Assembly: GCF_024609325.1 (NCBI RefSeq)
Contig: NZ_JANHMQ010000002.1
Coordinates: 62,001-126,000 of the forward strand
DNA: 64,000 nt
Reading direction: 5' to 3'
Origin: Geothrix fuzhouensis
GTDB lineage: Bacteria; Acidobacteriota; Holophagae; Holophagales; Holophagaceae
The translations under genes were made by a program, and so were the position numbers. The stretch's first letter is position 1; each line of letters opens with the position of its first letter. This document shows, piece after piece, positions 8,277 through 15,619 of this stretch. Below the pieces are notes generated by a model. It was not told the DNA's origin and did no database searches. It saw nothing but the letters and a program-made list of their open reading frames with translations.

Positions 8277-8885
8277 ATGGCCGAGATGAACATCAACGAC
8301 GCGGTGGTGACCACCCGTCTGGACGCGGTGGTCAACTGGGGTCGCAAGAACAGCCTGTGGCCGCTGCCCTTCGGCACCGCCTGCTGCGCCATCGAGTTCA
8401 TGAGCATGATGGCGTCCAAGTACGACATGAGCCGGTTCGGCGCCGAGGCCATGCGCTTCAGCCCCCGCCAGAGCGACATGATGCTGATCCTTGGCACCGT
8501 CACCAACAAGATGGCCCCCATCCTGCGCACCATCTACGCGCAGATGGCCGAGCCCAAGTGGGTGATCTCCGTGGGCGTCTGCGCCTCCTCAGGTGGCATG
8601 TACCGCACCTACGCGACCCTCCAGGGCGTGGATCGGGTGATCCCCGTGGACGTCTACGTCCCCGGCTGCCCGCCCCGGCCCGAGAGCATGATCTACGGCG
8701 TCATGAAGCTGCAGGAGAAGATCGAGAAGGAATCGCTCTCCATGCGCAAGGACCACATCGCACGGTTCTACGAAAGCCTGGCCCGGCAGGATGCCATCCA
8801 GGCGGAACAGGGCCTCACGGGCCAGCAGACCATCCGCAACATGCTGATGGATGCCGCCGAGCGCGGCGCTGGCACGATCTTTTAG
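8277..8885 (+). CDS. nuoB: NADH-quinone oxidoreductase subunit B
   Basis: A 202-residue peripheral-arm subunit that holds iron-sulfur cluster N2, the last cluster before quinone. Ligand cysteines are visible as the tandem pair Cys36-Cys37 in FGTACCAIEFM, one in SVGVCASSGGMY and one in YVPGCPPRPES. I chose the ATG at 8277 because GGAG lies eight bases before it, at the end of nuoA. The C-terminal extension after the last ligand is slightly longer than in E. coli. It lies between nuoA and nuoC in a tight operon. Confidence 0.95.
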   Translation: MAEMNINDAVVTTRLDAVVNWGRKNSLWPLPFGTACCAIEFMSMMASKYDMSRFGAEAMRFSPRQSDMMLILGTVTNKMAPILRTIYAQMAEPKWVISVGVCASSGGMYRTYATLQGVDRVIPVDVYVPGCPPRPESMIYGVMKLQEKIEKESLSMRKDHIARFYESLARQDAIQAEQGLTGQQTIRNMLMDAAERGAGTIF

Positions 8886-8897
8886 GACGGTGCGACC

Positions 8898-9416
8898 ATG
8901 ATCATCGAGCACATCGACGCACAGCTGCCGGCCGCCGTCACGGACCGCCACGATTTCCGCGGCGACCAGACCATCGTGGTGGCGAAGGCGAACCTCCTTG
9001 CGCTGGTGGACCTGCTCCACCGCGAGGGCTTTCAGTTCCTGGTGGACATCACGGCGGTGGATTGGCCCGAGCGGCCGAATGCCGAAGGCGCCGCCGCCGC
9101 TGGGCGGTTCGACGTGGTCTACCACTGGCTCAACCTCGCCAGCCAGGAGCGCTTGCGGGTGAAGGTGCCCGTGGCCGACGGCGAGACCGTGCCCACCCTG
9201 GCGGGCCTGTTCAAGACCGCCAACTGGTTCGAGCGCGAAGTCTTCGACCTCTTCGGCATCTGCTTCGAAGGGCACCCGAACATGAAGCGTCTGCTCACCT
9301 GGGACGACTTCCCCGGCCATGCCTTGCGCAAGGACTTCCCCCTGGATGGCGGGGACCCCTTCTGCATGGAAGGCTGCACTGCCCCCTACAACAACGGCGA
9401 ACGGGCAAGGGGTTGA
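8898..9416 (+). CDS. nuoC: NADH-quinone oxidoreductase subunit C
   Basis: A 172-residue hydrophilic subunit of complex I. The 30-kDa-subunit signature is near the C-terminus: TANWFEREVFDLFGICFEGHP followed by RLLTWDDFPGHALRKDFPL. An unusual loop of about ten residues rich in Ala/Glu (NAEGAAAAG) occurs at about 56-65. nuoC and nuoD are separate genes here, unlike the fused nuoCD of E. coli. nuoD begins four bases after its stop. Confidence 0.93.
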   Translation: MIIEHIDAQLPAAVTDRHDFRGDQTIVVAKANLLALVDLLHREGFQFLVDITAVDWPERPNAEGAAAAGRFDVVYHWLNLASQERLRVKVPVADGETVPTLAGLFKTANWFEREVFDLFGICFEGHPNMKRLLTWDDFPGHALRKDFPLDGGDPFCMEGCTAPYNNGERARG

Positions 9417-9420
9417 GGAC

Positions 9421-10692
9421 ATGACCATGGATTCCATCGCCATCTCCCGCCAGCAGAACTCGCCCGCGACGGGTCCCCGCTCCGAAGGATCCACTGGATC
9501 CTCCTCCGCGACCCGTCATGCGAGCGACGGCGATCACATGATCGTCAACCTGGGGCCGTCGCACCCCACCACCCACGGCACGCTCCGCATCATTCTCGAA
9601 CTCGAGGGCGAGACGATCCTGAAGGCCACCCCGGAGATGGGCTACCTCCACCGGGGCGTGGAGAAGCTGGGCGAGAGCCTCAGCTACCAGCAGTTCATCC
9701 CGCTCACGGACCGCCTGAACTATTGCAGCTCCATCATGAACAACGTGGGCTACACCTGCGCCGTAGAGAAGCTGCTGGGCATCGAGATCCCGAAGCGGGC
9801 GCAGCAGATCCGGGTGCTCGTCTCCGAGCTGGCCCGCATCGCGGACCACATCGTGTGCGTGGGCGTGAACGCCGTGGACATCGGCGCCTTCACCGCCTTC
9901 CTCTACCTCTTCCGGCAGCGCGAGACGGTCTACGACCTCTTCGAGATGGCCGCAGGCCAGCGCCTGCACACCAGCTTCACCCGCATCGGCGGCCTCTTCC
10001 GGGACATCCCCGAGGGGTTCGTGCCCCTCTGCGAACGCTTCCTGGTGGAGTGCGAGGCCTCCGTGGACGAGTGCGAGCGCCTGCTCACGCACAACCCCAT
10101 CTGGCATGACCGCACCAAGGGCATCGGCGCCATCAGCCCCGAGGACGCCGTGAATTATGGCTACTCGGGCCCCTGCCTGCGCGCCGCCGGCGTGCCCCAG
10201 GATCTCCGCAAGGCCCAGCCCTACCTGGGCTACGAGACCTACGACTTCGACATTCCCGTGGGCACCACCGGCGATGTGTTCGACCGCTACCTGGTCCGCA
10301 TGGAGGAGATGCGCCAGAGCCTGCGCATCATCCGCCAGGTGCTGGACCGCCTCGAGCCCGGACCCGTGAACGTGGACGATCCCAAGATCGCCCTGCCGCC
10401 CAAGGAGAAGGTCTACACCCGGATGGAAAGCCTCATCCACCACTTCAAGCTCATCATGCACGGCATGGAGATGCCGGTGGGCGAGGTCTACAGCGCCACC
10501 GAAGCCGCCAATGGCGAGCTGGGCTTCTACATCGTGAGCGATGGCGGCAAGAACCCCTACCGCATCCGGGTCCGTCCCCCCTGCCTCCCCATCTTCAGCA
10601 GCTTCCACGACCAGGTGAAGGGCTGCCTGATCGCCGACGCCGTTGCGGTGCTTGGCGCCATGAATATCATCGCGGGTGAGCTGGATCGCTGA
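9421..10692 (+). CDS. nuoD: NADH-quinone oxidoreductase subunit D
   Basis: A 423-residue subunit of complex I that lines the quinone pocket. The core begins at NLGPSHPTTHGTLRI (about residue 41) and ends with the conserved DPVFGxVDR-like tail, here IIAGELDR. Before the core is a Ser/Thr/Gly-rich stretch of about 30 residues that coincides with a palindromic DNA segment (separate entry). I chose ATG 9421 because GAGG stands four bases before it; ATG 9538, directly before the conserved core, has no good ribosome site but cannot be excluded. The last nine codons are copied 148 bp downstream (separate entry). nuoE and nuoF lie 1.5 kb further on after two unrelated genes; nuoG-N are not in the window. 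Confidence 0.93.
   Translation: MTMDSIAISRQQNSPATGPRSEGSTGSSSATRHASDGDHMIVNLGPSHPTTHGTLRIILELEGETILKATPEMGYLHRGVEKLGESLSYQQFIPLTDRLNYCSSIMNNVGYTCAVEKLLGIEIPKRAQQIRVLVSELARIADHIVCVGVNAVDIGAFTAFLYLFRQRETVYDLFEMAAGQRLHTSFTRIGGLFRDIPEGFVPLCERFLVECEASVDECERLLTHNPIWHDRTKGIGAISPEDAVNYGYSGPCLRAAGVPQDLRKAQPYLGYETYDFDIPVGTTGDVFDRYLVRMEEMRQSLRIIRQVLDRLEPGPVNVDDPKIALPPKEKVYTRMESLIHHFKLIMHGMEMPVGEVYSATEAANGELGFYIVSDGGKNPYRIRVRPPCLPIFSSFHDQVKGCLIADAVAVLGAMNIIAGELDR
9468..9517. repeat. Nested palindrome inside the 5' coding part of nuoD
   Basis: Outer arms GACGGGTC (9468-9475) and GACCCGTC (9510-9517) enclose inner arms AGGATCC (9486-9492) and GGATCCT (9496-9502) around the loop ACT. The region encodes the low-complexity stretch GPRSEGSTGSSSAT of NuoD just before the conserved core. 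An in-frame palindrome coding for a disordered segment resembles the Rickettsia palindromic elements that insert within genes. Alternatively it sits in a nuoC-nuoD spacer if nuoD starts at 9538. Confidence 0.6.
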
Positions 10693-10840
10693 CGCCGAGG
10701 ACGGCGACCGGGCGAAGCCCGGTACCGGGCTAGGAGCCATGAGGACGAGCGCGGCGAGTCCCACGGTGCCGCAGGCACCGCCCGGAGGGCTAGGCGCCAC
10801 GCGCCAAGTGAGGATCATTGCGGGTGAGCTCGACCGCTAA
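10666..10840 (+). repeat. Tail duplication B: last 9 codons of nuoD repeated downstream
   Basis: 10666-10692 (IIAGELDR-stop, TGA) recurs at 10814-10840 (IIAGELDR-stop, TAA), offset 148 bp. Codons differ only at synonymous positions (ATC/ATT, CTG/CTC, GAT/GAC) plus the stop. The spacer holds two hairpins, CGGGC-GAA-GCCCG near 10719-10731 and CGGTGCC-GCA-GGCACCG at 10764-10780. The second has the same GCC-GCA-GGC centre as the palindromes near the NFACT and efp genes but different outer arms. Unlike those loci, the copy is not in the frame of the upstream gene. Confidence 0.8.
10739..10840 (+). CDS. Possible 33-residue mini-ORF ending in a copy of the NuoD tail
   Basis: ATG at 10739 is preceded by TAGGAG at 10731-10736, a plausible ribosome site. 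The frame reads MRTSAASPTVPQAPPGG, then LGATRQVR, and ends in IIAGELDR-stop, the same last eight residues as NuoD. No known family is recognised. It may be a real small protein or only an accident of the inserted element. The synonymous-only divergence of the tail shows that this stretch was under coding selection at some time. Confidence 0.3.
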   Translation: MRTSAASPTVPQAPPGGLGATRQVRIIAGELDR

Positions 10841-10862
10841 AGGGTTATCACCGCCAGCCTGG

Positions 10863-11351
10863 CTACTTCGCCAAGGCTTCCAACTGGGTCCGGTAGTCGT
10901 CCCGCAGGCGCTCAAGCATGGCCAGGAGCTGGGTACGCTCTTCCACGCTGAGACAACGGTCCACCTGCTGGCTGAGGGCCTGGTGGCGATCGTGCATCCG
11001 GGCTTCCAGGGCCAGGCCCTTGACCGTAATCTGGACCCGGCTGCCCCGCCGGTCGGCCGGGTTCTCGCAGCGCTTCACCAGGCCCCGGGCCTCCAGGCGG
11101 TTCACGAGGCGCGGCACGTCCGCGAACCGGTAGATCATCCGGCAGCGGATGTCCTTCACCAGGTAGCCGTCCTTGCCGCCCCCCTTGAGGATGCGCAACA
11201 CATTGAACTGCTGGTCGGAAAGATCCTCCGGCTCGTAGAGGGCCTGGTCGAACAGACGAGCCACGTACTCCCGGGTCAAGAGGAGCGCCAGGGCCACCTC
11301 GTGGCCTGGCTCGAGGGGTTTGGTGATCTGAAGTTCTTCCTGGATGTGCAT
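10863..11351 (-). CDS. MarR-family transcriptional regulator
   Basis: A 162-residue winged-helix regulator. The recognition region is RFADVPRLVNRLEARGLVKR, followed by the wing CENPADRRGSRVQITVKG; flanking helices would form the dimer. I chose ATG 11351 because AGGAG lies seven bases upstream. It is divergent from yceI with a 115-bp gap. That gap contains a paired inverted repeat AGGTGTT / AACACCT around a sigma-70-like promoter, so control of yceI and of itself is likely. MarR proteins commonly respond to small phenolic or oxidising compounds; the ligand here is unknown. Confidence 0.88.
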   Translation of the reverse strand: MHIQEELQITKPLEPGHEVALALLLTREYVARLFDQALYEPEDLSDQQFNVLRILKGGGKDGYLVKDIRCRMIYRFADVPRLVNRLEARGLVKRCENPADRRGSRVQITVKGLALEARMHDRHQALSQQVDRCLSVEERTQLLAMLERLRDDYRTQLEALAK

Positions 11352-11396
11352 GGTCCTGCTCCTGCGCATCCAAGATTGACAGATTTCACTGGAAAA

Positions 11397-11450
11397 AGGT
11401 GTTGCAACTTCTTAAAACCGGCCTAGACTGATTTACATGGTGAAACACCT
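11397..11450 (+). promoter_or_regulatory. yceI promoter with candidate MarR operators
   Basis: -35 TTGCAA (11402-11407), 16-base spacer, -10 TAGACT (11424-11429). AGGTGTT (11397-11403) overlaps the -35, and its inverted copy AACACCT (11444-11450) sits about where transcription would start. The latter is itself a palindrome, GGTG-AAA-CACC (11439-11449). Binding of the divergent MarR protein at both would block the promoter. Confidence 0.6.
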
Positions 11451-11466
11451 ATTTCCTGGAGGTTCC

Positions 11467-12060
11467 ATGCGACACCCCTTCCGCGTTCTGCTCGCCACCC
11501 TCGCCCTGGCGGCCGTGCCCGCCCTGGCTGGCCAGGACACCTACAAGATCGACCCCGTCCATAGCGAGGTGAGCTTCAAGGTCAGCCACCTGCTCGCCAA
11601 GGTGAGCGGCCGGTTCACGAAGTTCGAAGGCACCATCCAGGTGGACACCGCTGACATCAGCAAGTCCAGCGTGGCGGCCACCATCGACGCCGCCAGCCTG
11701 ACCACGGACAACGAGGCCCGGGACAAGCACCTGAAGTCACCCGACTTCTTCGACGTGGCCAAGTTTCCCGTCATCACCTTCAAGAGCACGGGCGTGAAGG
11801 AAGTGGCCAAGGGCAAGTTGGAGATCACCGGCGACTTCACCCTGCACGGCGTGACCAAGCGCATCACCTTCCCCATCACCAACGCGGGGACCCAGCCCGG
11901 CATGACCCCCGGCAGCGTGGTGGCAGGCTTCATTGATGGCGCCCTGACGTTGAACCGCAACGAGTACGGCATCAAAACCTTCCCCGGCGTCGTCGGCGAG
12001 TCCGTGGCCGTCAGCCTGAATGCCGAGGCCGACAAGGTCGCGCCCGCCGCCAAGAAGTAA
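11467..12060 (+). CDS. YceI-family periplasmic lipid-binding protein
   Basis: A 197-residue secreted protein. Residues 1-21 are a signal peptide (MRHPFRVLLATLALAAVPALAG). The rest is a YceI lipocalin-like barrel, with YKIDPVHSEVSFKVSHLL at the start and the characteristic TFKSTGV, GDFTLHGVTK and FPI strands. Members bind polyisoprenoids such as long-chain quinones. I chose ATG 11467 with GGAGG six bases upstream. Its position beside complex I genes fits quinone handling, but that is inference. A GC-rich hairpin follows the gene. Confidence 0.9.
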   Translation: MRHPFRVLLATLALAAVPALAGQDTYKIDPVHSEVSFKVSHLLAKVSGRFTKFEGTIQVDTADISKSSVAATIDAASLTTDNEARDKHLKSPDFFDVAKFPVITFKSTGVKEVAKGKLEITGDFTLHGVTKRITFPITNAGTQPGMTPGSVVAGFIDGALTLNRNEYGIKTFPGVVGESVAVSLNAEADKVAPAAKK

Positions 12061-12082
12061 CCGGATCATCCTGTTCGTGATG

Positions 12083-12111
12083 GGGGGCACCCGCTTTGGC
12101 CGGGTGCCCCC
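12083..12111 (+). terminator. Hairpin terminator after yceI
   Basis: GGGGGCACCCG / CGGGTGCCCCC forms an 11-bp stem with a seven-base loop, followed by a weak T-containing tail (TCTGCGTTTC). It separates yceI from nuoE. Confidence 0.6.
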
Positions 12112-12153
12112 TCTGCGTTTCGGGCTAAACTGGCCGTTCATGCGAGCGCGCCC

Positions 12154-12729
12154 ATGAATCATCCCCTGCCTCCCGACACCGTCAACGAGCCCATGGCCCC
12201 GGGCCTGCGGCTTCCGGAATCCGAGCGAAAGGAATTCAGCCCCGAGGCCCTGGCGGAAATCCAGGCCATCATGGCCAAATTTCCCGACAAGCTCGCGGCC
12301 ACGCTGCCGGCTCTGCACATCGCCCAGCGCGAGTTCGGCTTCGTGAGCCTGGCGGCCATGAAGGCTGTGGCGAAGGCCATCGGCATTCCCGAGGGCCACG
12401 TCTTCGGTGTCGCCACGTTCTACACGATGTACCAGAAAGCCCCAGTCGGGAAATTCCATTTCTCGGTCTGCACCAATATCAGCTGCGCCCTCCGCGGCGC
12501 CGCCCAGCTGCTGGAGAAGGTCTGCGAGAAGACCGGCGTGAAGCCCGGCCAGGGTCCCAGTGCCGACGGCCTGTGGAGCGTGGAGGAGGTTGAGTGCCTC
12601 GCCGGCTGCGGCAGCGGTCCTTGTGTGCAGGTGAATCACAATGTCTACGACGAGTTCGTAGACGAGCAGAAGCTCATCGAAGTCATGGAAGCCTGCAAGC
12701 GGGGTGACTACCGCCCCTGGGCGAATTGA
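12154..12729 (+). CDS. nuoE: NADH-quinone oxidoreductase subunit E
   Basis: A 191-residue thioredoxin-like [2Fe-2S] subunit (cluster N1a) of the NADH-oxidising module. Ligands Cys106 and Cys111 lie in SVCTNISCAL, and Cys148 and Cys152 in VECLAGCGSGPC. The N-terminal helical domain is complete. The first 27 residues are extra and Pro-rich. nuoF follows after a 102-bp gap that contains a strong hairpin. nuoE and nuoF are split from nuoABCD by the MarR/YceI pair. Confidence 0.93.
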   Translation: MNHPLPPDTVNEPMAPGLRLPESERKEFSPEALAEIQAIMAKFPDKLAATLPALHIAQREFGFVSLAAMKAVAKAIGIPEGHVFGVATFYTMYQKAPVGKFHFSVCTNISCALRGAAQLLEKVCEKTGVKPGQGPSADGLWSVEEVECLAGCGSGPCVQVNHNVYDEFVDEQKLIEVMEACKRGDYRPWAN

Positions 12730-12735
12730 TGCTGT

Positions 12736-12778
12736 CAGGGGGAACTGCCTGCTCGCGTCGCTCGCGATGTTCCCCCTG
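12736..12778. repeat. Hairpin in the nuoE-nuoF gap
   Basis: CAGGGGGAAC (12736-12745) pairs perfectly with GTTCCCCCTG (12769-12778). The 23-base loop carries the repeated word CTCGCG. No T-run follows, so a terminator is unlikely. It may adjust nuoE:nuoF expression by processing or stability, or be another inserted palindrome. Confidence 0.6.
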
Positions 12779-12831
12779 GCCCCCGCTACTCAGCCGGCAA
12801 AGCCGTCTTCGCAGCCAATCGAGGTAACCCA

Positions 12832-14202
12832 ATGGCCGCCATCCGCACCAAGCCCGATCCCCAGATCTACACCTTCCCCGGTTTCGGCACGGACAAGTAT
12901 CCAAACCTGATGCTCCGCGGCGCGGGCGATCTGGACAACTGGCACCTCAAGGTCTACGAGCAGAAGCACGAGGGCTACGTGGCCATGAAGGCCGCGCTGA
13001 AACTGGAACCCGTGGCCGTGGTCGAGGAGATGAAGGCTTCCGGCATCCGCGGTCGTGGCGGCGCGGGCTTTCCCTGCGGCCTGAAGTGGTCCTTCATGCC
13101 CAAGGACACCCCCGAGCGCAAGTTCACCCGCTACCTGGTCTGCAACGGCGACGAGGGCGAGCCCGGCACTTTCAAGGACCGCGCGATCCTCGAGTACAAC
13201 CCGCATCAGCTCATCGAAGGCATGATCATCGGTGGCTGGGCCATGCAGTGCAAGCTGGGCTTCGTCTACATCCGCGGCGAGTTCCTCTGGCTCATCGAGA
13301 AGCTCGAAGCTGCCCTCCAGCAGGCCCGCGACGCCGGCTACCTCGGCAAGAACATCCTGGGCACCGGCTGGGACTACGACATCCTCGTCTACCGCGGCGC
13401 TGGCGCCTACATCTGCGGCGAGGAGACGGCCCTATTGAATTCGCTGGAAGGCCGCCGCGGCGAGCCCCGCGTGAAGCCGCCCTTCCCGGCGGCCAAGGGC
13501 GCCTTCGGCCAGCCCACCACCGTGAACAACGTGGAGACGCTCGCGGCTGTTCCCCCCATCCTCCGCATGGGCGGCGCCGAGTACGCCAAGCTGGGCACCC
13601 CCAAGAACACGGGCACCCGCATCTTCGGCGTCAGCGGCCACGTGAAGCGCCCCGGCCTCTTCGAGCTGCCCCTGGGCACGCCCATGGACTTCGTGGTGAA
13701 CGAGCTGGCGGGTGGCTCCAGCACCGGCAAGAAGATCAAGGCGATCATCCCCGGCGGTGCCAGCGCACCGATGTTCGACGAGAAGGACTTCGACTGCCCG
13801 CTGGACTTCGACACCGTGAAGGCCCGCGGCTCCATGGCCGGCTCCGGCGGCCTCATCTGCATGGACGAGGACACCTGCATGGTGCAGGCCACGCTGCGCC
13901 TCATCCGCTTCTACGCCCACGAGAGCTGCGGCCAGTGCACGCCCTGCCGCGAAGGCTGCAACTGGATGGAGATGGTCCTCTACCGCATCGAGCACGGCGA
14001 GGGCCGCATGGAGGACCTGGATCTGCTGGCCAGCCTCACACCGCGTATCGGCCTGCGGACCCTCTGCCCCCTGGGCGACGCGGCCTGCGGCCCCATGGAC
14101 TCGGCGTTGCAGAAGTTCCGTCACGAGTTCGAGCATCACATCACCCACAAGACCTGCTATGCCACAGGATCGCGGCTGCTTTCGGGAGTTGGGGCGCACT
14201 AG
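12832..14202 (+). CDS. nuoF: NADH-quinone oxidoreductase subunit F
   Basis: A 456-residue flavoprotein that takes electrons from NADH onto FMN. It has the NADH-binding glycine loop IRGRGGAGFPCGLKW, the FMN-binding region NGDEGEPGTFKDR, and a second glycine-rich segment GAGAYICGEETALLNSLEG. The C-terminal [4Fe-4S] motif is ESCGQCTPCREGC, with its fourth Cys in RTLCPLGDAA. Length is normal. nuoG would be expected next, but an unrelated phosphoesterase follows after a terminator, so the remaining subunits are encoded elsewhere. Confidence 0.95.
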   Translation: MAAIRTKPDPQIYTFPGFGTDKYPNLMLRGAGDLDNWHLKVYEQKHEGYVAMKAALKLEPVAVVEEMKASGIRGRGGAGFPCGLKWSFMPKDTPERKFTRYLVCNGDEGEPGTFKDRAILEYNPHQLIEGMIIGGWAMQCKLGFVYIRGEFLWLIEKLEAALQQARDAGYLGKNILGTGWDYDILVYRGAGAYICGEETALLNSLEGRRGEPRVKPPFPAAKGAFGQPTTVNNVETLAAVPPILRMGGAEYAKLGTPKNTGTRIFGVSGHVKRPGLFELPLGTPMDFVVNELAGGSSTGKKIKAIIPGGASAPMFDEKDFDCPLDFDTVKARGSMAGSGGLICMDEDTCMVQATLRLIRFYAHESCGQCTPCREGCNWMEMVLYRIEHGEGRMEDLDLLASLTPRIGLRTLCPLGDAACGPMDSALQKFRHEFEHHITHKTCYATGSRLLSGVGAH

Positions 14203-14218
14203 CCTTCGTTGTTTCCTC

Positions 14219-14255
14219 GCATCAAAACGGGCGCCAGCGGCGCCCGTTTTGATGC
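14219..14255. terminator. Strong terminator after nuoF
   Basis: A 17-bp perfect stem (GCATCAAAACGGGCGCC, loop AGC, then its complement) with the T4 run inside the right arm. It ends nuoEF transcription. Confidence 0.85.
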
Positions 14256-14269
14256 TGGAATAATGCCAC

Positions 14270-15619
14270 ATGCGAATCATGCTGCTGCTCCTCCTCACGG
14301 TGTTCCTGCAGGCTCAGGACGCCTTCCTGGTGAAGCCCTACCTCCAGCTGGGCGACGCGCCACGGCCTGCCGCTAAGGAGCGCCTCGACCTGCTATGGCA
14401 CGCCGAGGATCGGGACGTGGCCTGGACGGTGGAAGTGAAGGGCACCCGCGGCTGGATCGTCCAGGCCACGCCCACGTTCCACCGTCTGGACGCGCCACCC
14501 CTGCCGGCGCACCGGATCTATCGCACGACCTTGCGCGACCTCACGCCCGGTGCCCGCATCCCCTATCGCGTGAAGCTGAAGGGAGCGGTGGTGTTCGAGG
14601 CCAGTGCTCAAGCGCGCAAGCCGGGCGCCCATCGAATGATCGTGTTTGGTGATGCGGGGGACGGTTCCAAGGAACAGGCCGCCATCGCCAAGGCCATGGC
14701 GGCCCAGCAACCCGATGCGGTCTTCCTCACCGGGGATCTGGTCTATGGCCGGGGGCGCGCCTCGGAATACCGCGCGCACTTCTTCCCCGTCTACAACAGC
14801 GAGGCGATGCCGCTGATGCGGTCCGTGCCCTTCCTGGGCGTGCCGGGCAACCATGACGTGCCCTGGGATCTCCAGCGCTGGCCCGATACGCTGGCCTACT
14901 TCGCCTACTGGTCCCTGCCGCTGAACGGGCCGGCCCTGAAGCCGGGAGAATCAAACGCCGCCCCGGCCGTGGCCGGGGTACACGAGGCCATGGTGGCGGC
15001 TTCGGGCCCGGCCTTCCCCCGTATGGCCAGCTACAGCTTCAACTACGGCAAGGCCCACTGGACGGTGCTGGATTCCAACGTCTACACGGACTGGGGAAGC
15101 CCCGCGCTGAAAGCCTGGCTGGAAGCCGACTTGAAAGCCGCCAAGGGCGCCGCCTGGCGCATCGTGGCGCTGCATCATCCCTTGTTCCAGAGTTCGCGCA
15201 GCCACATGGAGGACCAGTGGATGCGCCCCATCAGCCCGATCCTCGAACAGTACGGCGTGAACCTGGTGCTGGCGGGTCACGTCCACAACTACCAGCGCAC
15301 CGCGCCGATCCGCTTCAAGCCCACCAAGGTCGGTCCCCGCGGCAAGCCGGTTGCTGGCGCCTTCACTGTGGACGAGGCCTTCGACGGCAAGGCCGCCACG
15401 CGCGCCAAGGGCATCATTTACATCGTGACGGGCGCCGGTGGCGCCGAGCTCTACGACCCCTGGCAGACCGACGCCCAGGCCAGCTGGCAGCCCTGGACGC
15501 GCGCCTTTGTGTCCGACAAGCACTCCTACACGGTGCTGGATGTCGAAGCCAAGAAGCTGAAGCTGCGCCAACTCGACGCCGAGGGGCGGGAGCTGGATGC
15601 CATCACGATGACGAAGTGA
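14270..15619 (+). CDS. Secreted purple-acid-phosphatase-like metallophosphoesterase
   Basis: A 449-residue protein with an N-terminal signal peptide (MRIMLLLLLTVFLQAQ). An Ig-like N-terminal domain (about 20-120) is followed by a calcineurin-type phosphoesterase domain. Metal-binding motifs are FGDAGDG (about 127), TGDLVYGRG, GVPGNHDVPWD, VALHHPLF and the late GHVHNYQR. This layout matches bacterial purple acid phosphatases that hydrolyse phosphomonoesters or diesters outside the cytoplasm. It stands alone, and its 3' end overlaps the convergent MFS gene by 17 bp. The substrate cannot be told from sequence. Confidence 0.85.
   Translation: MRIMLLLLLTVFLQAQDAFLVKPYLQLGDAPRPAAKERLDLLWHAEDRDVAWTVEVKGTRGWIVQATPTFHRLDAPPLPAHRIYRTTLRDLTPGARIPYRVKLKGAVVFEASAQARKPGAHRMIVFGDAGDGSKEQAAIAKAMAAQQPDAVFLTGDLVYGRGRASEYRAHFFPVYNSEAMPLMRSVPFLGVPGNHDVPWDLQRWPDTLAYFAYWSLPLNGPALKPGESNAAPAVAGVHEAMVAASGPAFPRMASYSFNYGKAHWTVLDSNVYTDWGSPALKAWLEADLKAAKGAAWRIVALHHPLFQSSRSHMEDQWMRPISPILEQYGVNLVLAGHVHNYQRTAPIRFKPTKVGPRGKPVAGAFTVDEAFDGKAATRAKGIIYIVTGAGGAELYDPWQTDAQASWQPWTRAFVSDKHSYTVLDVEAKKLKLRQLDAEGRELDAITMTK

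Noticed and set aside
12722-12831. Possible nuoE tail copy before nuoF
   Set aside because: The hairpin region shows no alignment to the last codons of nuoE.
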